Positions 50,385-60,694 are shown, numbered from the stretch's first letter. The stretch: 64,000 nucleotides of DNA from Thermoplasmatales archaeon I-plasma (GCA_001856825.1 ATMD01000004.1:490568-554567); one strand, 5' to 3'. The notes: generated by a model from the sequence alone, not told the origin. A program made the numbers and translations.

Positions 50385-50460
50385 AAATTAATATTGAAAA
50401 CATATACTAATATGGAAACGTAAACTATTATTTACCTTAGGAGATGATGAACAGAGCAAC
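50385..50460. promoter_or_regulatory. Divergent promoter between the HMA/merA genes and the regulator
   Basis: The 76 bp are AT-rich. CATAT-ACTA-ATATG (50401-50414) is a short inverted repeat that covers the TATA position of the HMA gene (minus strand, about 26 bp before ATG 50384). TAAACTATTATTTACC (50421-50436) can serve the regulator. A binding site for the regulator here is inference. Confidence 0.4.
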
Positions 50461-50883
50461 TTGGGAACAGTTAAAAGAGAAGACAAGAAGAGATTCCTCA
50501 ATAAGAATAAGGCCTGCATGCTAGATGATCATAACTCGACCGTATGCATTGATCCTTCACTTCCGCTTCTTAATTTGATTGGAAAGAAATACACCATGAT
50601 GGTACTTGGCGTTATAGGGAACAGAGGAAACAGGAAGAATTTTAATGAAATACTGAGAGACATACCCTTTTCAAGTTCTACCATCATTTCCAAGAGACTC
50701 AAGGAGCTTCAGGATTTGAATCTAGTTGAAAGGATCGAAAAATCTGGGGGAATAACTTACACCCTAACCGAATTCGGAAAGAGTGTTAGAGAGAGCCTTC
50801 TACCTCTTTTGCGTCTCACAGAAAAGTCTTCAATTGATTCAATGAAAGGAAGTCAAGGCACAGATAGACTAAATCGTAAGTAG
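50461..50883 (+). CDS. HxlR-family transcriptional regulator
   Basis: A 140-residue winged-helix protein: LLNLIGKKYTMMVLGVIGN, KNFNEILRDIPFSSSTIISKRLKELQ, and GGITYTLTEFGKSVRESLLPLL form the HxlR core. Two cysteines lie in the N-terminal arm (KACMLDDHNSTVCIDPS, C19 and C29), where they could sense thiol-binding metals. It is divergent from the HMA and merA genes and probably controls them. The start is uncertain: TTG 50461 is used; ATG 50518 would remove the first cysteine. Confidence 0.8.
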   Translation: MGTVKREDKKRFLNKNKACMLDDHNSTVCIDPSLPLLNLIGKKYTMMVLGVIGNRGNRKNFNEILRDIPFSSSTIISKRLKELQDLNLVERIEKSGGITYTLTEFGKSVRESLLPLLRLTEKSSIDSMKGSQGTDRLNRK

Positions 50884-51206
50884 TACTAAAGACCAAGACC
50901 GATTAATGAGTTTGTGGAATAGAGTTTAAAATCATCTATGCGCTAAAACCAAAGCCTGATAAACTGATCAGATGAAACAACCAAGTTTTCCAAAATTCCA
51001 AATTGAAGTTGATTCCTCCACTCGAAGGAGAACTCTAACATAACTGAGTAAAGCATTTACTGCTACAGTTGTGATGTGCGTAGTCTGCATCCTTTTTTAT
51101 TGAGAATCGGTCGGTCATAGTCGGATACGTCGTGAAAACTAAACCTGCTGGAATACCTTATACGCCTTTTAAGAGCTTCCAGGCATTCTCCCGTTAAAAA
51201 ACAATT
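50884..51206. other. 323 bp intergenic region without a recognised gene
   Basis: No frame on either strand is convincing and no tRNA-like fold is seen. It separates the mercury-type module from the alpha-glucan cluster. Confidence 0.4.
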
Positions 51207-52343
51207 TTAGGTACTATTTTTCACGTATTCTCTCCTAAAATCCTCAAGTATTGACATATAGCTCAAGAATGCATAGTAAGGTGACTTATACGGATTGAAA
51301 TACTCATGAACTATCTGATCGGGCGAAGTGCCAGTTGACATATAATATACTATGTCAGATGTTTGGAGATGCCTCCAAAGAGATCTGTTTCCATTATCCC
51401 TTAGTTTTTGCATCTCAGAAAATGCTTCCTTCTGCATGTCATTCCCAAGCCATGGTGACGTGTCCCTATTCGTGTCTGCCCAAGAAATCAGTTCCTTTAT
51501 TGATATCACTTCTCTTTTCTCGAACATTTCAGCAGCCTCATTCACAGTAAGCATCTTGATATTTCTCTCCTTAAGCTCTATCGGAAGTCTCTCCAGAAAT
51601 CCAAATATCCCTGTTTCTGCTACTTGATGCTCCCCAAATGTTTCGTAATCCATGAAAAGGTTGGCAAGATCACCTGGCGAGTCATCGATCCACCTTGCGT
51701 ACTTATCTGCCGTTAATGGGTATTCGTTCCACCCCCAGTTCGAGAATCTGAAAGAAATGTCATCGCTGAGCCTGAAGTTCCTTAAAAATAGATTCAACTT
51801 TGAAGGTGATCTATATACAAAATTCGGTGAGTGTGCTGATATAAGCTGTTCCGTTCCTTCCGCAAGGATATTCCTGTATCCAAGCGATGATACGTAATCT
51901 GAAATTGTATCGCTATAGATCAACTCGGTATTTCTGAAAGTTACTGGCTTGATTTTGAAAATGTCTCGCAAAACCCTTTCCTGTTCCCTCACCTGCTCCT
52001 TGAATTCGTCCCTATCCCATATCGATGCAAGACTGTGGTAATATGTTTCTGCAATGAGTTCCCCAAGCCCGGAACTAAAATATTCTTTGAATACTTCAAT
52101 TACTTCTGGCCTGTATTCAAGTGCCTGCTCTATGAACGTCCCGGATAGTGAGAAGCTGGCTCTTATCCCTTTTTTGATGAATAATCTGGTCGTAGGAATG
52201 TAGCACCTGTCTGCTGCCCTCTGGAATATTTCCTTGTTTTTTGATTCCCAGAAATAGTCGTGGTTTCTCCCAATTTCATTCAACCTATATGTCCTCAGCC
52301 TCCTTGGTTGATGTACTTCGAAGTAGAAAACCACATTTTTCAT
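51207..52343 (-). CDS. Glycoside hydrolase family 57 (alpha-amylase type)
   Basis: A 378-residue GH57 protein. FYFEVHQPRRLR at the start is the family's first conserved region; the nucleophile glutamate is in TFRNTELIYSD and the acid/base aspartate in LFMDYETFGEHQ. It hydrolyses or rearranges alpha-1,4-glucan. It is the third gene of a minus-strand operon (debranching enzyme, glycosyltransferase, GH57) with 4 nt overlaps between genes. Confidence 0.92.
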   Translation of the reverse strand: MKNVVFYFEVHQPRRLRTYRLNEIGRNHDYFWESKNKEIFQRAADRCYIPTTRLFIKKGIRASFSLSGTFIEQALEYRPEVIEVFKEYFSSGLGELIAETYYHSLASIWDRDEFKEQVREQERVLRDIFKIKPVTFRNTELIYSDTISDYVSSLGYRNILAEGTEQLISAHSPNFVYRSPSKLNLFLRNFRLSDDISFRFSNWGWNEYPLTADKYARWIDDSPGDLANLFMDYETFGEHQVAETGIFGFLERLPIELKERNIKMLTVNEAAEMFEKREVISIKELISWADTNRDTSPWLGNDMQKEAFSEMQKLRDNGNRSLWRHLQTSDIVYYMSTGTSPDQIVHEYFNPYKSPYYAFLSYMSILEDFRREYVKNST

Positions 52344-53455
52344 AACGATGAATACACCTCCATCGTTTCCAGTGCAGATTCTTCCCAGGTGAATCTCTTG
52401 GCCTCGATCTGCCCGACAGCACCGAGTGTGCTTCTTAAGCTCCTGAATTTCAATGTTCCAATAATGTAATCTGCAATTAGGTCAGTATCCCAGAAGTCTG
52501 TTTTAAGGACGTTCTTCAAAGCTTCTCCCACGCCAGTGGTGGTGCTGATTATTGCCGGGGTCCCAGAGCTCATTGCTTCAAGAACGGTTATGCCAAATGG
52601 CTCAGAGACTGCGGGAAGAACGAATACGTCGCTAGTCCTGTAATATCGGATAGCTTCGCTTAGACCTACGAATCCGGTGAAAATTACGTTCCTTTCTATA
52701 GATAGCGTTCTTGCGAGGAACTTCAACTCCTCAACCTGCTCCCCTGTGCCGGCAACTATGAATCTGACATCGTGAATCTTGTCGGCAACTTTCTTTGCAG
52801 CCTCAATAAAAAATTTTGGCCCTTTTTGCATTGTCACCCTGCCGAAATACAGTACATTCCCAGATAGATCGTAATTCTTAGGGGGTAGGAGGTAGAAGTG
52901 CTTGCCAAGACCGTTGTGAATTGTAGCTATCTTGTCAGGAGAAATGCCATATGTATCAATAACAAGTCTTCTTGTGTAATCTGAAACTGCAATTATGTGG
53001 TCAGCATGTCTCATTCCCTCTCGCTCAATATCCATGATCCACTTTTGTGGATAGAAATTCCCTGATCTGTCTATTTCCGTGCTGTGTACAGTAACTACAA
53101 GCGGTATTCCGTACCTCTCCTTCAATTCTATCCCGGCATTGAATGTAATCCAATCATGGCAATGAATAACAGAGGTACCATCTGCATCGAAAGCATCGAC
53201 TACCTTCTGATTGTACTCCATAACCGCTTGGTTGAAGTCTGGGACCTGCAGTTCATAATTGCCTTTCATTCCATTGTAGGTCAGTGGAACGAGTTTAACC
53301 TTGAATGGATAACTGGGATAGAGCATCGACATTTTAGGGATGTATACCTCCACCTCCGCAAACTTGCTTATGATGCTGAAAAGGTTTATAGTGTGGATTC
53401 CAAGTCCCCCAGAAAAGGCAGGTGGTAGTTCCCATCCTATCACGCCTATCTTCAT
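52340..53455 (-). CDS. Glycosyltransferase family 4 (glycogen synthase-like)
   Basis: A 371-residue GT-B enzyme. WELPPAFSGGLGIHTINL near the N-terminus is the loop seen in glycogen/starch synthases; NVLYFGRVTMQKGPKFFIEAA and SEPFGITVLEAMSSGTPAI with the EX7E motif carry the donor-binding site. It probably extends alpha-1,4-glucan from a sugar nucleotide, or makes a related glucoside. It is placed between the debranching enzyme and GH57 with 4 nt overlaps on both sides. Confidence 0.87.
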   Translation of the reverse strand: MKIGVIGWELPPAFSGGLGIHTINLFSIISKFAEVEVYIPKMSMLYPSYPFKVKLVPLTYNGMKGNYELQVPDFNQAVMEYNQKVVDAFDADGTSVIHCHDWITFNAGIELKERYGIPLVVTVHSTEIDRSGNFYPQKWIMDIEREGMRHADHIIAVSDYTRRLVIDTYGISPDKIATIHNGLGKHFYLLPPKNYDLSGNVLYFGRVTMQKGPKFFIEAAKKVADKIHDVRFIVAGTGEQVEELKFLARTLSIERNVIFTGFVGLSEAIRYYRTSDVFVLPAVSEPFGITVLEAMSSGTPAIISTTTGVGEALKNVLKTDFWDTDLIADYIIGTLKFRSLRSTLGAVGQIEAKRFTWEESALETMEVYSSL

Positions 53456-55260
53456 CTTCTATCTCTCAAATCCTCAAAGTATGCCCTGATCAGCTCGGCA
53501 TAACTCCATGCCTGAATAATGCAGCCTTTTGGCCTATGCGGTGGATCGCCGTCAAATATTTCCGGTACATATTGGAGAGACAGAAGATTCTTGAAATATG
53601 ATATCAATTCCCTACGGTCCCTTCCTCCTCTCACTGATGCCGTTATGTATGGACCTGCCAACCATGGCCAGACAGACCCGTTGTGATACGCGGAATCCCT
53701 ATGATACTGGTCTCCCTCGTAGGTGCCGATATATCTCTTGTCCTCAGTTGAAAGAGACCTCAGGCCATATGGGGTTAGAAGGTTATCAAACATTCCTTTA
53801 TATTCGTTGAAGTCGTCAAGAACGGGGAAGGGAAGGGAGAATGCAAATATAGGATTGGGTCTGATGCTGTAATCATCTGGCTCAGATACATCAAGAATGA
53901 CATCCTCCTTCACGAACTTTTCACGAAATTTCTCTTTAATTTCAGGAATCATTGCATCGGTATTCTCTGGCAGGTTCATGTTCAATTCCGCTGAAAGGAA
54001 CTTTACCGTTTGGAGTGCGTTGTACCACAGGGCATTTATCTCCACCGGTTTGCCTATCCTTGGAGTAAAAATTGTGCTGCCAGTTTTAGCATCCATCCAA
54101 GTGAGTTGGGGCTTCTTCACCTTTATGAGAAAATCTTCCATTCCAAAGAGATCGTTGCCCTTAATGTACGCGTCAATAATCTCTAGAATTCTTGGGTATA
54201 GTAACCTGACGAGGTCAGCGTCCTCTGAATATTGGAAATATTTGTAAATAGCGTAGATGAACCACAGAGATGTATCTGCTGTGTCGTAATTTCCATCATC
54301 TGTCATATTTTTTGGGATTAACCCATCCCTGATCATCCCGGCATAAATCAGTAAAACTTCACGTGCTTCCCCATGTCTCTTTGGAACCAGCAATAGCCCT
54401 GTCAAAGAAATTAGCGTATCCCTACCCCACGGGCCAAACCAGTAATACCCGGCAATTATATTGTTTCTAGTTATGAATTTGGTCGAATTCTTCACTGCCG
54501 CTATTATCTTCCTATCCCTTGCATTTACCTTGGACAAGGAATCTAGGTATCTCTTCTTTATCTCCTCAAAGCTGTAATCTTGGAGCTCATCCGTGTGTAT
54601 TGATATGGTAATCCTTTTGGGTACATCATTTATTTCGAAATGGCCTGGAAGATAGAGGTCTTCCTCGTGATTTGTGCCTCTTGCCTCATCAATAGGGTAC
54701 CTGAAGTTGTAATACCATAGATCGTCCCTTTTGAAAGCCCCAACTCGTGATATCCTGAAACTTAAGTTGTCACTTGAAAATTTGACGGCTTTATCTTCCT
54801 CTTCAGAGATAACCTTCTTATCTGACTTTCTAACTACGTTGTGGTAACTTCGAAAGGCAACTAGCGGATACAGTCTAAATTGGTCAGGCAACTTCCCGCC
54901 AAACTCATAGCTGATCATAACCACATCATCAAAAGGGTCCATAACGACACGCTTCTCTATCTTAGTTCCATGAATTTCATAGCTGAAGGTTGGAATTGAT
55001 GACTTGTCGAAGTTCGTAAGGAACTCATATCCATGCGGGTATACCACATCCCTGTAGTAATTTGAATCCAAGGATACTTCCTTCCCCTCAATTTTAAGTT
55101 CCTCAAACAATTTTGACAACAACACAAATCTATCGTACCTGTCATTCAGATTCCTGACGTATATTCCGTGATAGGTCCTTAAGTTTGAAAAAGATGCTGA
55201 AGAAGATGAGTAACTGCCATTCCTGTTGCTTATCAACCATTCTTCATCATAGTTCATCAA
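53452..55260 (-). CDS. Glycogen debranching enzyme (amylo-alpha-1,6-glucosidase)
   Basis: A 602-residue protein with an N-terminal beta-rich domain (SNLRTYHGIYVRNLND near residue 26) and a GH-type (alpha/alpha)6 catalytic domain: GYYWFGPWGRDTLISLTGLL, DGNYDTADTSLWFIYAIYKY, and YHNGSVWPWLAGPYI. It removes alpha-1,6 branches. First gene of the operon; the promoter is in the 108 bp gap to the divergent GH15 gene. Confidence 0.9.
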   Translation of the reverse strand: MMNYDEEWLISNRNGSYSSSSASFSNLRTYHGIYVRNLNDRYDRFVLLSKLFEELKIEGKEVSLDSNYYRDVVYPHGYEFLTNFDKSSIPTFSYEIHGTKIEKRVVMDPFDDVVMISYEFGGKLPDQFRLYPLVAFRSYHNVVRKSDKKVISEEEDKAVKFSSDNLSFRISRVGAFKRDDLWYYNFRYPIDEARGTNHEEDLYLPGHFEINDVPKRITISIHTDELQDYSFEEIKKRYLDSLSKVNARDRKIIAAVKNSTKFITRNNIIAGYYWFGPWGRDTLISLTGLLLVPKRHGEAREVLLIYAGMIRDGLIPKNMTDDGNYDTADTSLWFIYAIYKYFQYSEDADLVRLLYPRILEIIDAYIKGNDLFGMEDFLIKVKKPQLTWMDAKTGSTIFTPRIGKPVEINALWYNALQTVKFLSAELNMNLPENTDAMIPEIKEKFREKFVKEDVILDVSEPDDYSIRPNPIFAFSLPFPVLDDFNEYKGMFDNLLTPYGLRSLSTEDKRYIGTYEGDQYHRDSAYHNGSVWPWLAGPYITASVRGGRDRRELISYFKNLLSLQYVPEIFDGDPPHRPKGCIIQAWSYAELIRAYFEDLRDRR

Positions 55261-55368
55261 TTAATCTAGCATAATATGAATAATAAACCCTTCTTCACTG
55301 AAAATTTAATAGCACATTATCTTGAACCAACTGCAAAACTTTAAATTTGAGACGATGGATATTGCCAT

Positions 55369-57267
55369 ATGGTTAGATATCTCCCCATGGGGAACGGCAA
55401 GGTTTTGGTTAGTTTTGACGGCGATTACAGGCTCGTAGATTTTTATTATGCACGCGACCAGTCTGACAACCACGCCGTTGGCCACCCATTCAGATACGGT
55501 GTATCTATAAACAATAAGTTCAGGTGGGTAGACCGCACAGTCATAACATCAATGGATTATCTCGATGACACAATGATAGGTGATGTCAAATACCGAATGG
55601 GAGATATTAGCTTCGAGAACCAAGATTTTGTAGACATATACCAGGATATCTACGTAAGAAGGATAAAAGTGGAAAACAGTGGGAGTGGGACAGACGAACT
55701 TAAGTTCTTCTTCCACCAGGATTTTTATATCTACGGAAATGACATGGGAGATACTGCATTTTACTACCCAGAACTTAACTCTGTGATACATTACAAAGGG
55801 AGCAGATACTTCCTGATGGCAACGCTTGACGGACAGAACAACTCCATAGACCAATATGCCATAGGAATCAAAGCCTTCAGGGGATTCGAGGGAACTTGGA
55901 AAGATGCTGAAGATGGAAAACTTTCGTTCAACCCTGTTGCGATTGGTTCTGTGGATTCAGTAGTTAGCAATACTATTCTTGTGCAACCTGGAGAAACTAA
56001 GGAGTTCTTCTACTTCATAATCTGTGGAGAGAATATGGAAAACGTCGCAAGGGACAGGAAAATGATGACAATAGATCATTTTAAGGAGATGTACAGGAGG
56101 ACCAACAACTACTGGGAGGTGTGGAGTGCAAAGAAAAAGATCGACGTATCAAACGAGATTGAGTCGCTATTCAAGAAATCTCAGTTCATAATCAGGACTC
56201 ATATTAACAATGATGGTGGGATAATGGCATCATCCGATACCGACATACTCAAGGATAACAGAGATGGATACTACTACGTCTGGCCTCGGGATGCGGCACT
56301 TGCAGCTTATGCGCTTACAAGAACACTTCATTTCAGCGCATCAAGAAAATTCTTTGATTTCGCAATAAAATCGGTATCAAATGAAGGATACTTTTATCAT
56401 AAATACATGGCAGACGGGAAAATTGCGAGCAGCTGGATTCCAAGGATTATCAACGGTGAGCCCATTCTACCAATTCAGGAAGATGAAACAGCTCTTGTCC
56501 TATGGGCATTCTGGCAATATTATCTTCAGTCCTTTGATGTTGAATACTTCTTCCCATTCTACGACTCCCTGATCAAGAAGAGTGCTGACTTCCTCGTCAA
56601 ATTTACCAATGAAGACGGATTACCAAAACCATCATATGATCTGTGGGAAGAAAGATACGGTATTCACTCATTTACAGTGGCTGCGGTTTACGCGGGATTG
56701 AAAGCTGCGTCCAATTTCGCGATGACTTTTGGAGATACCGGCCCCGGTGAAAGGTACAACAACGCAGCCCTAAAAATGGCTTCCTCTTTTGAGAGAACCT
56801 TCTATTCGGAAGAAAAGAGATATTATGCAAGGGCGATAATTGATGGAGCACCTGACTTTACTGTCGATTCACAGAACATGGCATTATTTATGTTTGGAAT
56901 GAAAGATGCAAATGATCCAAGGATCAAATCTAACATGGACAAAATTATGGAAAAGCTGTGGGTTAAGAATACTGGAGGGATCGCAAGGTATGAAAATGAC
57001 GGATATCAGAGACTAAAGTCAGACCAGAGTGTTCCAGGAAACCCTTGGATTATAACCACACTCTGGGCCGCTAGGTACTTCTTAAAGATAAGGGAGAAGG
57101 AAAAGGCCATGAACTTGATAAAATGGGTTCTTGACCATAAACAGCGTTCCGGGGTACTATCAGAGCAGATAAATCCATATGACAACACGACTCTTTCAGT
57201 CTCCCCCCTAATCTGGAGCCACGCAGAATTTATTCTGACCATAATGGACTACGTTGATTCAAAGTGA
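55369..57267 (+). CDS. Glucoamylase, GH15 family
   Basis: A 632-residue enzyme: N-terminal super-beta-sandwich domain (about 1-250) and (alpha/alpha)6 catalytic domain. DGYYYVWPRDAALAAYAL starts the catalytic part, the acid glutamate is in YDLWEERYGIHSFT, and the base glutamate in GVLSEQINPYDNTT, followed by SPLIWSHAEFI. It releases glucose from glucan ends. No signal peptide is visible, so it is probably intracellular, acting on stored glycogen. It is divergent from the other three genes of the cluster. Confidence 0.92.
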   Translation: MVRYLPMGNGKVLVSFDGDYRLVDFYYARDQSDNHAVGHPFRYGVSINNKFRWVDRTVITSMDYLDDTMIGDVKYRMGDISFENQDFVDIYQDIYVRRIKVENSGSGTDELKFFFHQDFYIYGNDMGDTAFYYPELNSVIHYKGSRYFLMATLDGQNNSIDQYAIGIKAFRGFEGTWKDAEDGKLSFNPVAIGSVDSVVSNTILVQPGETKEFFYFIICGENMENVARDRKMMTIDHFKEMYRRTNNYWEVWSAKKKIDVSNEIESLFKKSQFIIRTHINNDGGIMASSDTDILKDNRDGYYYVWPRDAALAAYALTRTLHFSASRKFFDFAIKSVSNEGYFYHKYMADGKIASSWIPRIINGEPILPIQEDETALVLWAFWQYYLQSFDVEYFFPFYDSLIKKSADFLVKFTNEDGLPKPSYDLWEERYGIHSFTVAAVYAGLKAASNFAMTFGDTGPGERYNNAALKMASSFERTFYSEEKRYYARAIIDGAPDFTVDSQNMALFMFGMKDANDPRIKSNMDKIMEKLWVKNTGGIARYENDGYQRLKSDQSVPGNPWIITTLWAARYFLKIREKEKAMNLIKWVLDHKQRSGVLSEQINPYDNTTLSVSPLIWSHAEFILTIMDYVDSK

Positions 57268-57538
57268 AGCAGCTAAACGTGCCTTGTGCTATGAGTTTGA
57301 GGTAATCAGACCCCGATAACCTAAGCCTGGCATGTTACTTCCATAAACTCCCTAGAGAATTTGTCAGAATTCTATGAGATGTCTTTTGATCAATCAAAAA
57401 TTGTCAATAGAAAATTGGCTTCTATTTATTACTTTGGTATTGATTGCATTTCATGCATAATTAGCATAAATCATCGAAAATCAAACACGGTCACTCACGA
57501 CGGAAAACGTATTATAATGTTAGATTCTGTAATATGTG
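57268..57538. promoter_or_regulatory. Intergenic region with tricorn promoter
   Basis: ATTATAATGTTAG at 57511-57523 is a TATA box about 26 bp before ATG 57539. Upstream, TTTTGAT-CA-ATCAAAA (57384-57399) is a perfect 7 bp inverted repeat, about 120 bp from the promoter. No gene is seen in the rest. Confidence 0.45.
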
Positions 57539-60500
57539 ATGAAACACTATCTTATGTCACCATATATTTCCGGAAACAGAATCACTTTCATATGGAACGA
57601 TGATTTATGGATGGTAGAAGGCGATTCACCTGCAGTTAGACTTACAAACAAATTGGGCATAGTTACAAATTCAAGATTTTCGCCTGATGGAAAGAAAGTT
57701 GCATTTAGGGTAGAACAAGGGGTTGACGGCAGTTCGGCCGATGTCTATGCGATTGATCTGGAAAGTGGAAAAATAGATCGAATTACATACCTGGGAGGGA
57801 AGAGTACCAGCAGAAGAATGTATACTGATATAGCTGGGTGGACACCTTCCGGAGAAATAGTCGTATCTACGGACGCTTACAGCCCGTTTACGGCAATGAC
57901 TGAACTCTATTCTGTAAAACCAAAAGGAGGGCCTTTAACAAAATTACCGTACGGTCCGGCTTCTCAAATAATATTTACAAATAGTAGCGTAGTGATTGCA
58001 CGACATGCAATAGATATGCCACACTGGAAGCACTACAGAGGAGGAACTTCTGGAGTTTTATGGGCTTCAGACAGAAAAGGCAAATTCAAAAAGATAGTAG
58101 ACCTAAAGAATCATCTTTCTTCCCCTTTTTACGCAGAAGGAAGGATATACTTTGTTACAGATGTAAACGGCACAGGAAATCTATATTCAGTTGACGAGAA
58201 TGGTAAAGGGCTAAGGAAACATACTAATTTCAACGAATATTACGTTAGAAATGCAAAATCAGACGGACGAAGATGTGTCTTTCAAATGGGAGGTGAAATT
58301 TACGTTTTCGACCCAAAATCAAACGCCACGAAGCCCTTCTCCCCAAAAATTATTTCCTCACCAGACAACATAGAGGAAAAATATCCCGACGTATCCAAGT
58401 ACTTACAACAGTTCTCCCCAGATTTTAATGGTGATAATATTGCAATTACTGTCAGAGGAAGAGGATTTACTACTTCTTTTGAAAATGGTTTTGTTTATGA
58501 GGTAGGAACTTCTAAAGAGAGAATCAAGTGGGCAACTAGAATAAGTCCTGGTGAACTTCTCTACGTGTCAGATAAGAAAGGTGAGGAGAATCTGTACCTA
58601 CTTGACCTTAGAAGTTCCACTTCCTCGGAAATATCATTTTCTAAGGGCATCGTGGAGTGGTTAATGACTGACAAAATCGGAAAGAAGATTGCAGTGTCTA
58701 ACAACAGAGGGGAACTTTACCTAATAAGGGAATCAGCGAAAGGAAAGATAGAGATTGAGGTCATTGACAAAAGCGATCAGGGAATAATATCAAACCTGAC
58801 ATGGTCCCCAGACGGTAAACTACTTGCATATTCTGCTCCCATAAAGACTATGATTGGAAGGGGACCTTCTAGCGTCATTAGGGTATATTCAGAACAGGAG
58901 AAAAAGACGAGTGACGTTACGGAAAATGGATCTTATGATTACAGTCCTTCTTTCTCTATTGATGGTAAATTCCTATATTTCCTATCTGACAGAAATTTGG
59001 ACCCTACTTCAGATAATTTTGTCTTTGACCTTTCATTCCAGACCACTGGCATTCCGATGTTAACTCCATTAGATGCATCTGCATCTAGAAAGCTGGATAA
59101 TCTTCCTGACGATCTGGGAGAGACAAAAGGAAAGAAAAACAAAACTGAACTGTTTCCCTTGGATGAATTGAAAAGCCAAGTCAGGAGCCTAAAACTTAAA
59201 CCATCGAATTACGAAAAGATAGCTGCGTGCATAGAGGGTGTTCTCTTGCTCGAATTCCCTGTTGAGGGCATGTCAAAGTATGGATTATTTGGAGGTGGAG
59301 CAAGAGTTGGTAAGCTGATAAAGTACGATCCTATTTCGGGAAGAGAAGAAGTAGTAAGAGAAGGTGTAGCAGACTTCTCTGTGTCCAGGGATGGAAAAAT
59401 TGTTATTTTAAAGGATAAGGAATCAAACCTTACAAGGATAAATATTGAACACTATGACAAAAACCACGGTTCAGAGAAAAATGACAAGAAGTTCGATTTC
59501 AAGAGAATCATATTAAGGGTAAACCCAAAAGAAGAATGGACTCAGATGTTTTTGGAATCAAAAAGGCTCGTAAGAGAAAACTACTGGAATGAAAAGAAAA
59601 TGAGGGAAATGCACGAAACTGCATTCTCGAAATATGATAATCTAATACCAAAACTCTCTTCAAGATACGAGCTTTCGGACGTTCTAAGAGAGTTTCAAGG
59701 AGAGTTCGCAACTTCTCATTCCTATGAGGTAGGTGGCGACCTCTCTGATGTCAAATCTGTCCCCATTGGGAAACTAGGGTTGGACGTGAAGTATGAAAAT
59801 GGAAAGTATTTCATTGAGAATATCCTGAAAGCCAATCTCACAAATGAAGGAGAGAAATCTCCAGCTTTTGTAGCTTCTATTCCCCTTAAAAAGGGGGATA
59901 TAATATTAGCCATAAATTCAATACAGTTGAATGAAGAAAACACCGTTGAAAAAGCCCTTTTGAACAGAGCTGAGGAATTTGTTTCTGTGACAATTGAAAG
60001 GAAAGGAATGAAGCTTACATCATACATCAAGGCAGTAGCTGACGAAAGAAGGTTAAGATACAGGGAATGGGTTGAACGCAATAGAGAAATCGTTCACAGA
60101 AAAACGAATGAAAGAGTTGGGTACATTCACATCCCCGACATGGGATCATCAGGATTTGCTGAATTTGCAAGGCTCTATCCTATTGAGTCAAAGAAGGACG
60201 CGCTGATAGTTGATGTAAGGTACAACGGCGGCGGTTTCGTTTCGCAACTGTTGCTAGAAAAACTAGCTAAGAGAAGAATTGGTTACGATATTCCCAGGAG
60301 GGGGGAAATACAGCCGTACCCCGCATATACGCTCAACGGACCTATGGTAGAGCTTGTAGATGAAAATGCAGGGTCTGATGGCGATATTTTTACACATTCG
60401 TTCAAGTTATTTGGACTGGGGCCTGTTATAGGTAAACGTACATGGGGAGGAGTCATAGGGATAAGCCCCCGCCACGCACTTGTAGACGGAACGATTGTTA

Positions 60501-60694
60501 CTCAACCGGAATTCGCCTTCTGGTTCAAGGATGTAGGATTCGGAGTAGAAAATTACGGTACCGAGCCTACGGTGGAAGTGGAGATTACGCCGGAGGAATG
60601 GGGGATGGGGAAGGACACGCAACTGGAGAAGGGAATTGATGTTGCAATGAAATTGATGAAAAAGTACGAAGGACGGGTGAAATATAAGGAGTGA
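57539..60694 (+). CDS. tri: Tricorn protease
   Basis: A 1051-residue protein aligned by recall with Thermoplasma tricorn (1071 residues). It has two beta-propeller regions (about 1-310 and 320-660), a PDZ domain (about 740-830) and the C-terminal serine-protease core. The catalytic tetrad is complete: S726 and H727 in ATSHSYE, S946 in NAGSDGDIF, and E1004 in GVENYGTEP, each 19 lower than in the Thermoplasma enzyme. It degrades proteasome products to di- and tripeptides as a giant hexamer. The start ATG 57539 is leaderless relative to the TATA at 57511; a GTG one codon upstream is in frame. Confidence 0.96.
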   Translation: MKHYLMSPYISGNRITFIWNDDLWMVEGDSPAVRLTNKLGIVTNSRFSPDGKKVAFRVEQGVDGSSADVYAIDLESGKIDRITYLGGKSTSRRMYTDIAGWTPSGEIVVSTDAYSPFTAMTELYSVKPKGGPLTKLPYGPASQIIFTNSSVVIARHAIDMPHWKHYRGGTSGVLWASDRKGKFKKIVDLKNHLSSPFYAEGRIYFVTDVNGTGNLYSVDENGKGLRKHTNFNEYYVRNAKSDGRRCVFQMGGEIYVFDPKSNATKPFSPKIISSPDNIEEKYPDVSKYLQQFSPDFNGDNIAITVRGRGFTTSFENGFVYEVGTSKERIKWATRISPGELLYVSDKKGEENLYLLDLRSSTSSEISFSKGIVEWLMTDKIGKKIAVSNNRGELYLIRESAKGKIEIEVIDKSDQGIISNLTWSPDGKLLAYSAPIKTMIGRGPSSVIRVYSEQEKKTSDVTENGSYDYSPSFSIDGKFLYFLSDRNLDPTSDNFVFDLSFQTTGIPMLTPLDASASRKLDNLPDDLGETKGKKNKTELFPLDELKSQVRSLKLKPSNYEKIAACIEGVLLLEFPVEGMSKYGLFGGGARVGKLIKYDPISGREEVVREGVADFSVSRDGKIVILKDKESNLTRINIEHYDKNHGSEKNDKKFDFKRIILRVNPKEEWTQMFLESKRLVRENYWNEKKMREMHETAFSKYDNLIPKLSSRYELSDVLREFQGEFATSHSYEVGGDLSDVKSVPIGKLGLDVKYENGKYFIENILKANLTNEGEKSPAFVASIPLKKGDIILAINSIQLNEENTVEKALLNRAEEFVSVTIERKGMKLTSYIKAVADERRLRYREWVERNREIVHRKTNERVGYIHIPDMGSSGFAEFARLYPIESKKDALIVDVRYNGGGFVSQLLLEKLAKRRIGYDIPRRGEIQPYPAYTLNGPMVELVDENAGSDGDIFTHSFKLFGLGPVIGKRTWGGVIGISPRHALVDGTIVTQPEFAFWFKDVGFGVENYGTEPTVEVEITPEEWGMGKDTQLEKGIDVAMKLMKKYEGRVKYKE

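Noticed and set aside
50401-50414. CATAT-ACTA-ATATG as a strong separate operator finding
   Set aside because: Arms are only 5 bp in AT-rich DNA; it is listed only as part of the promoter region.
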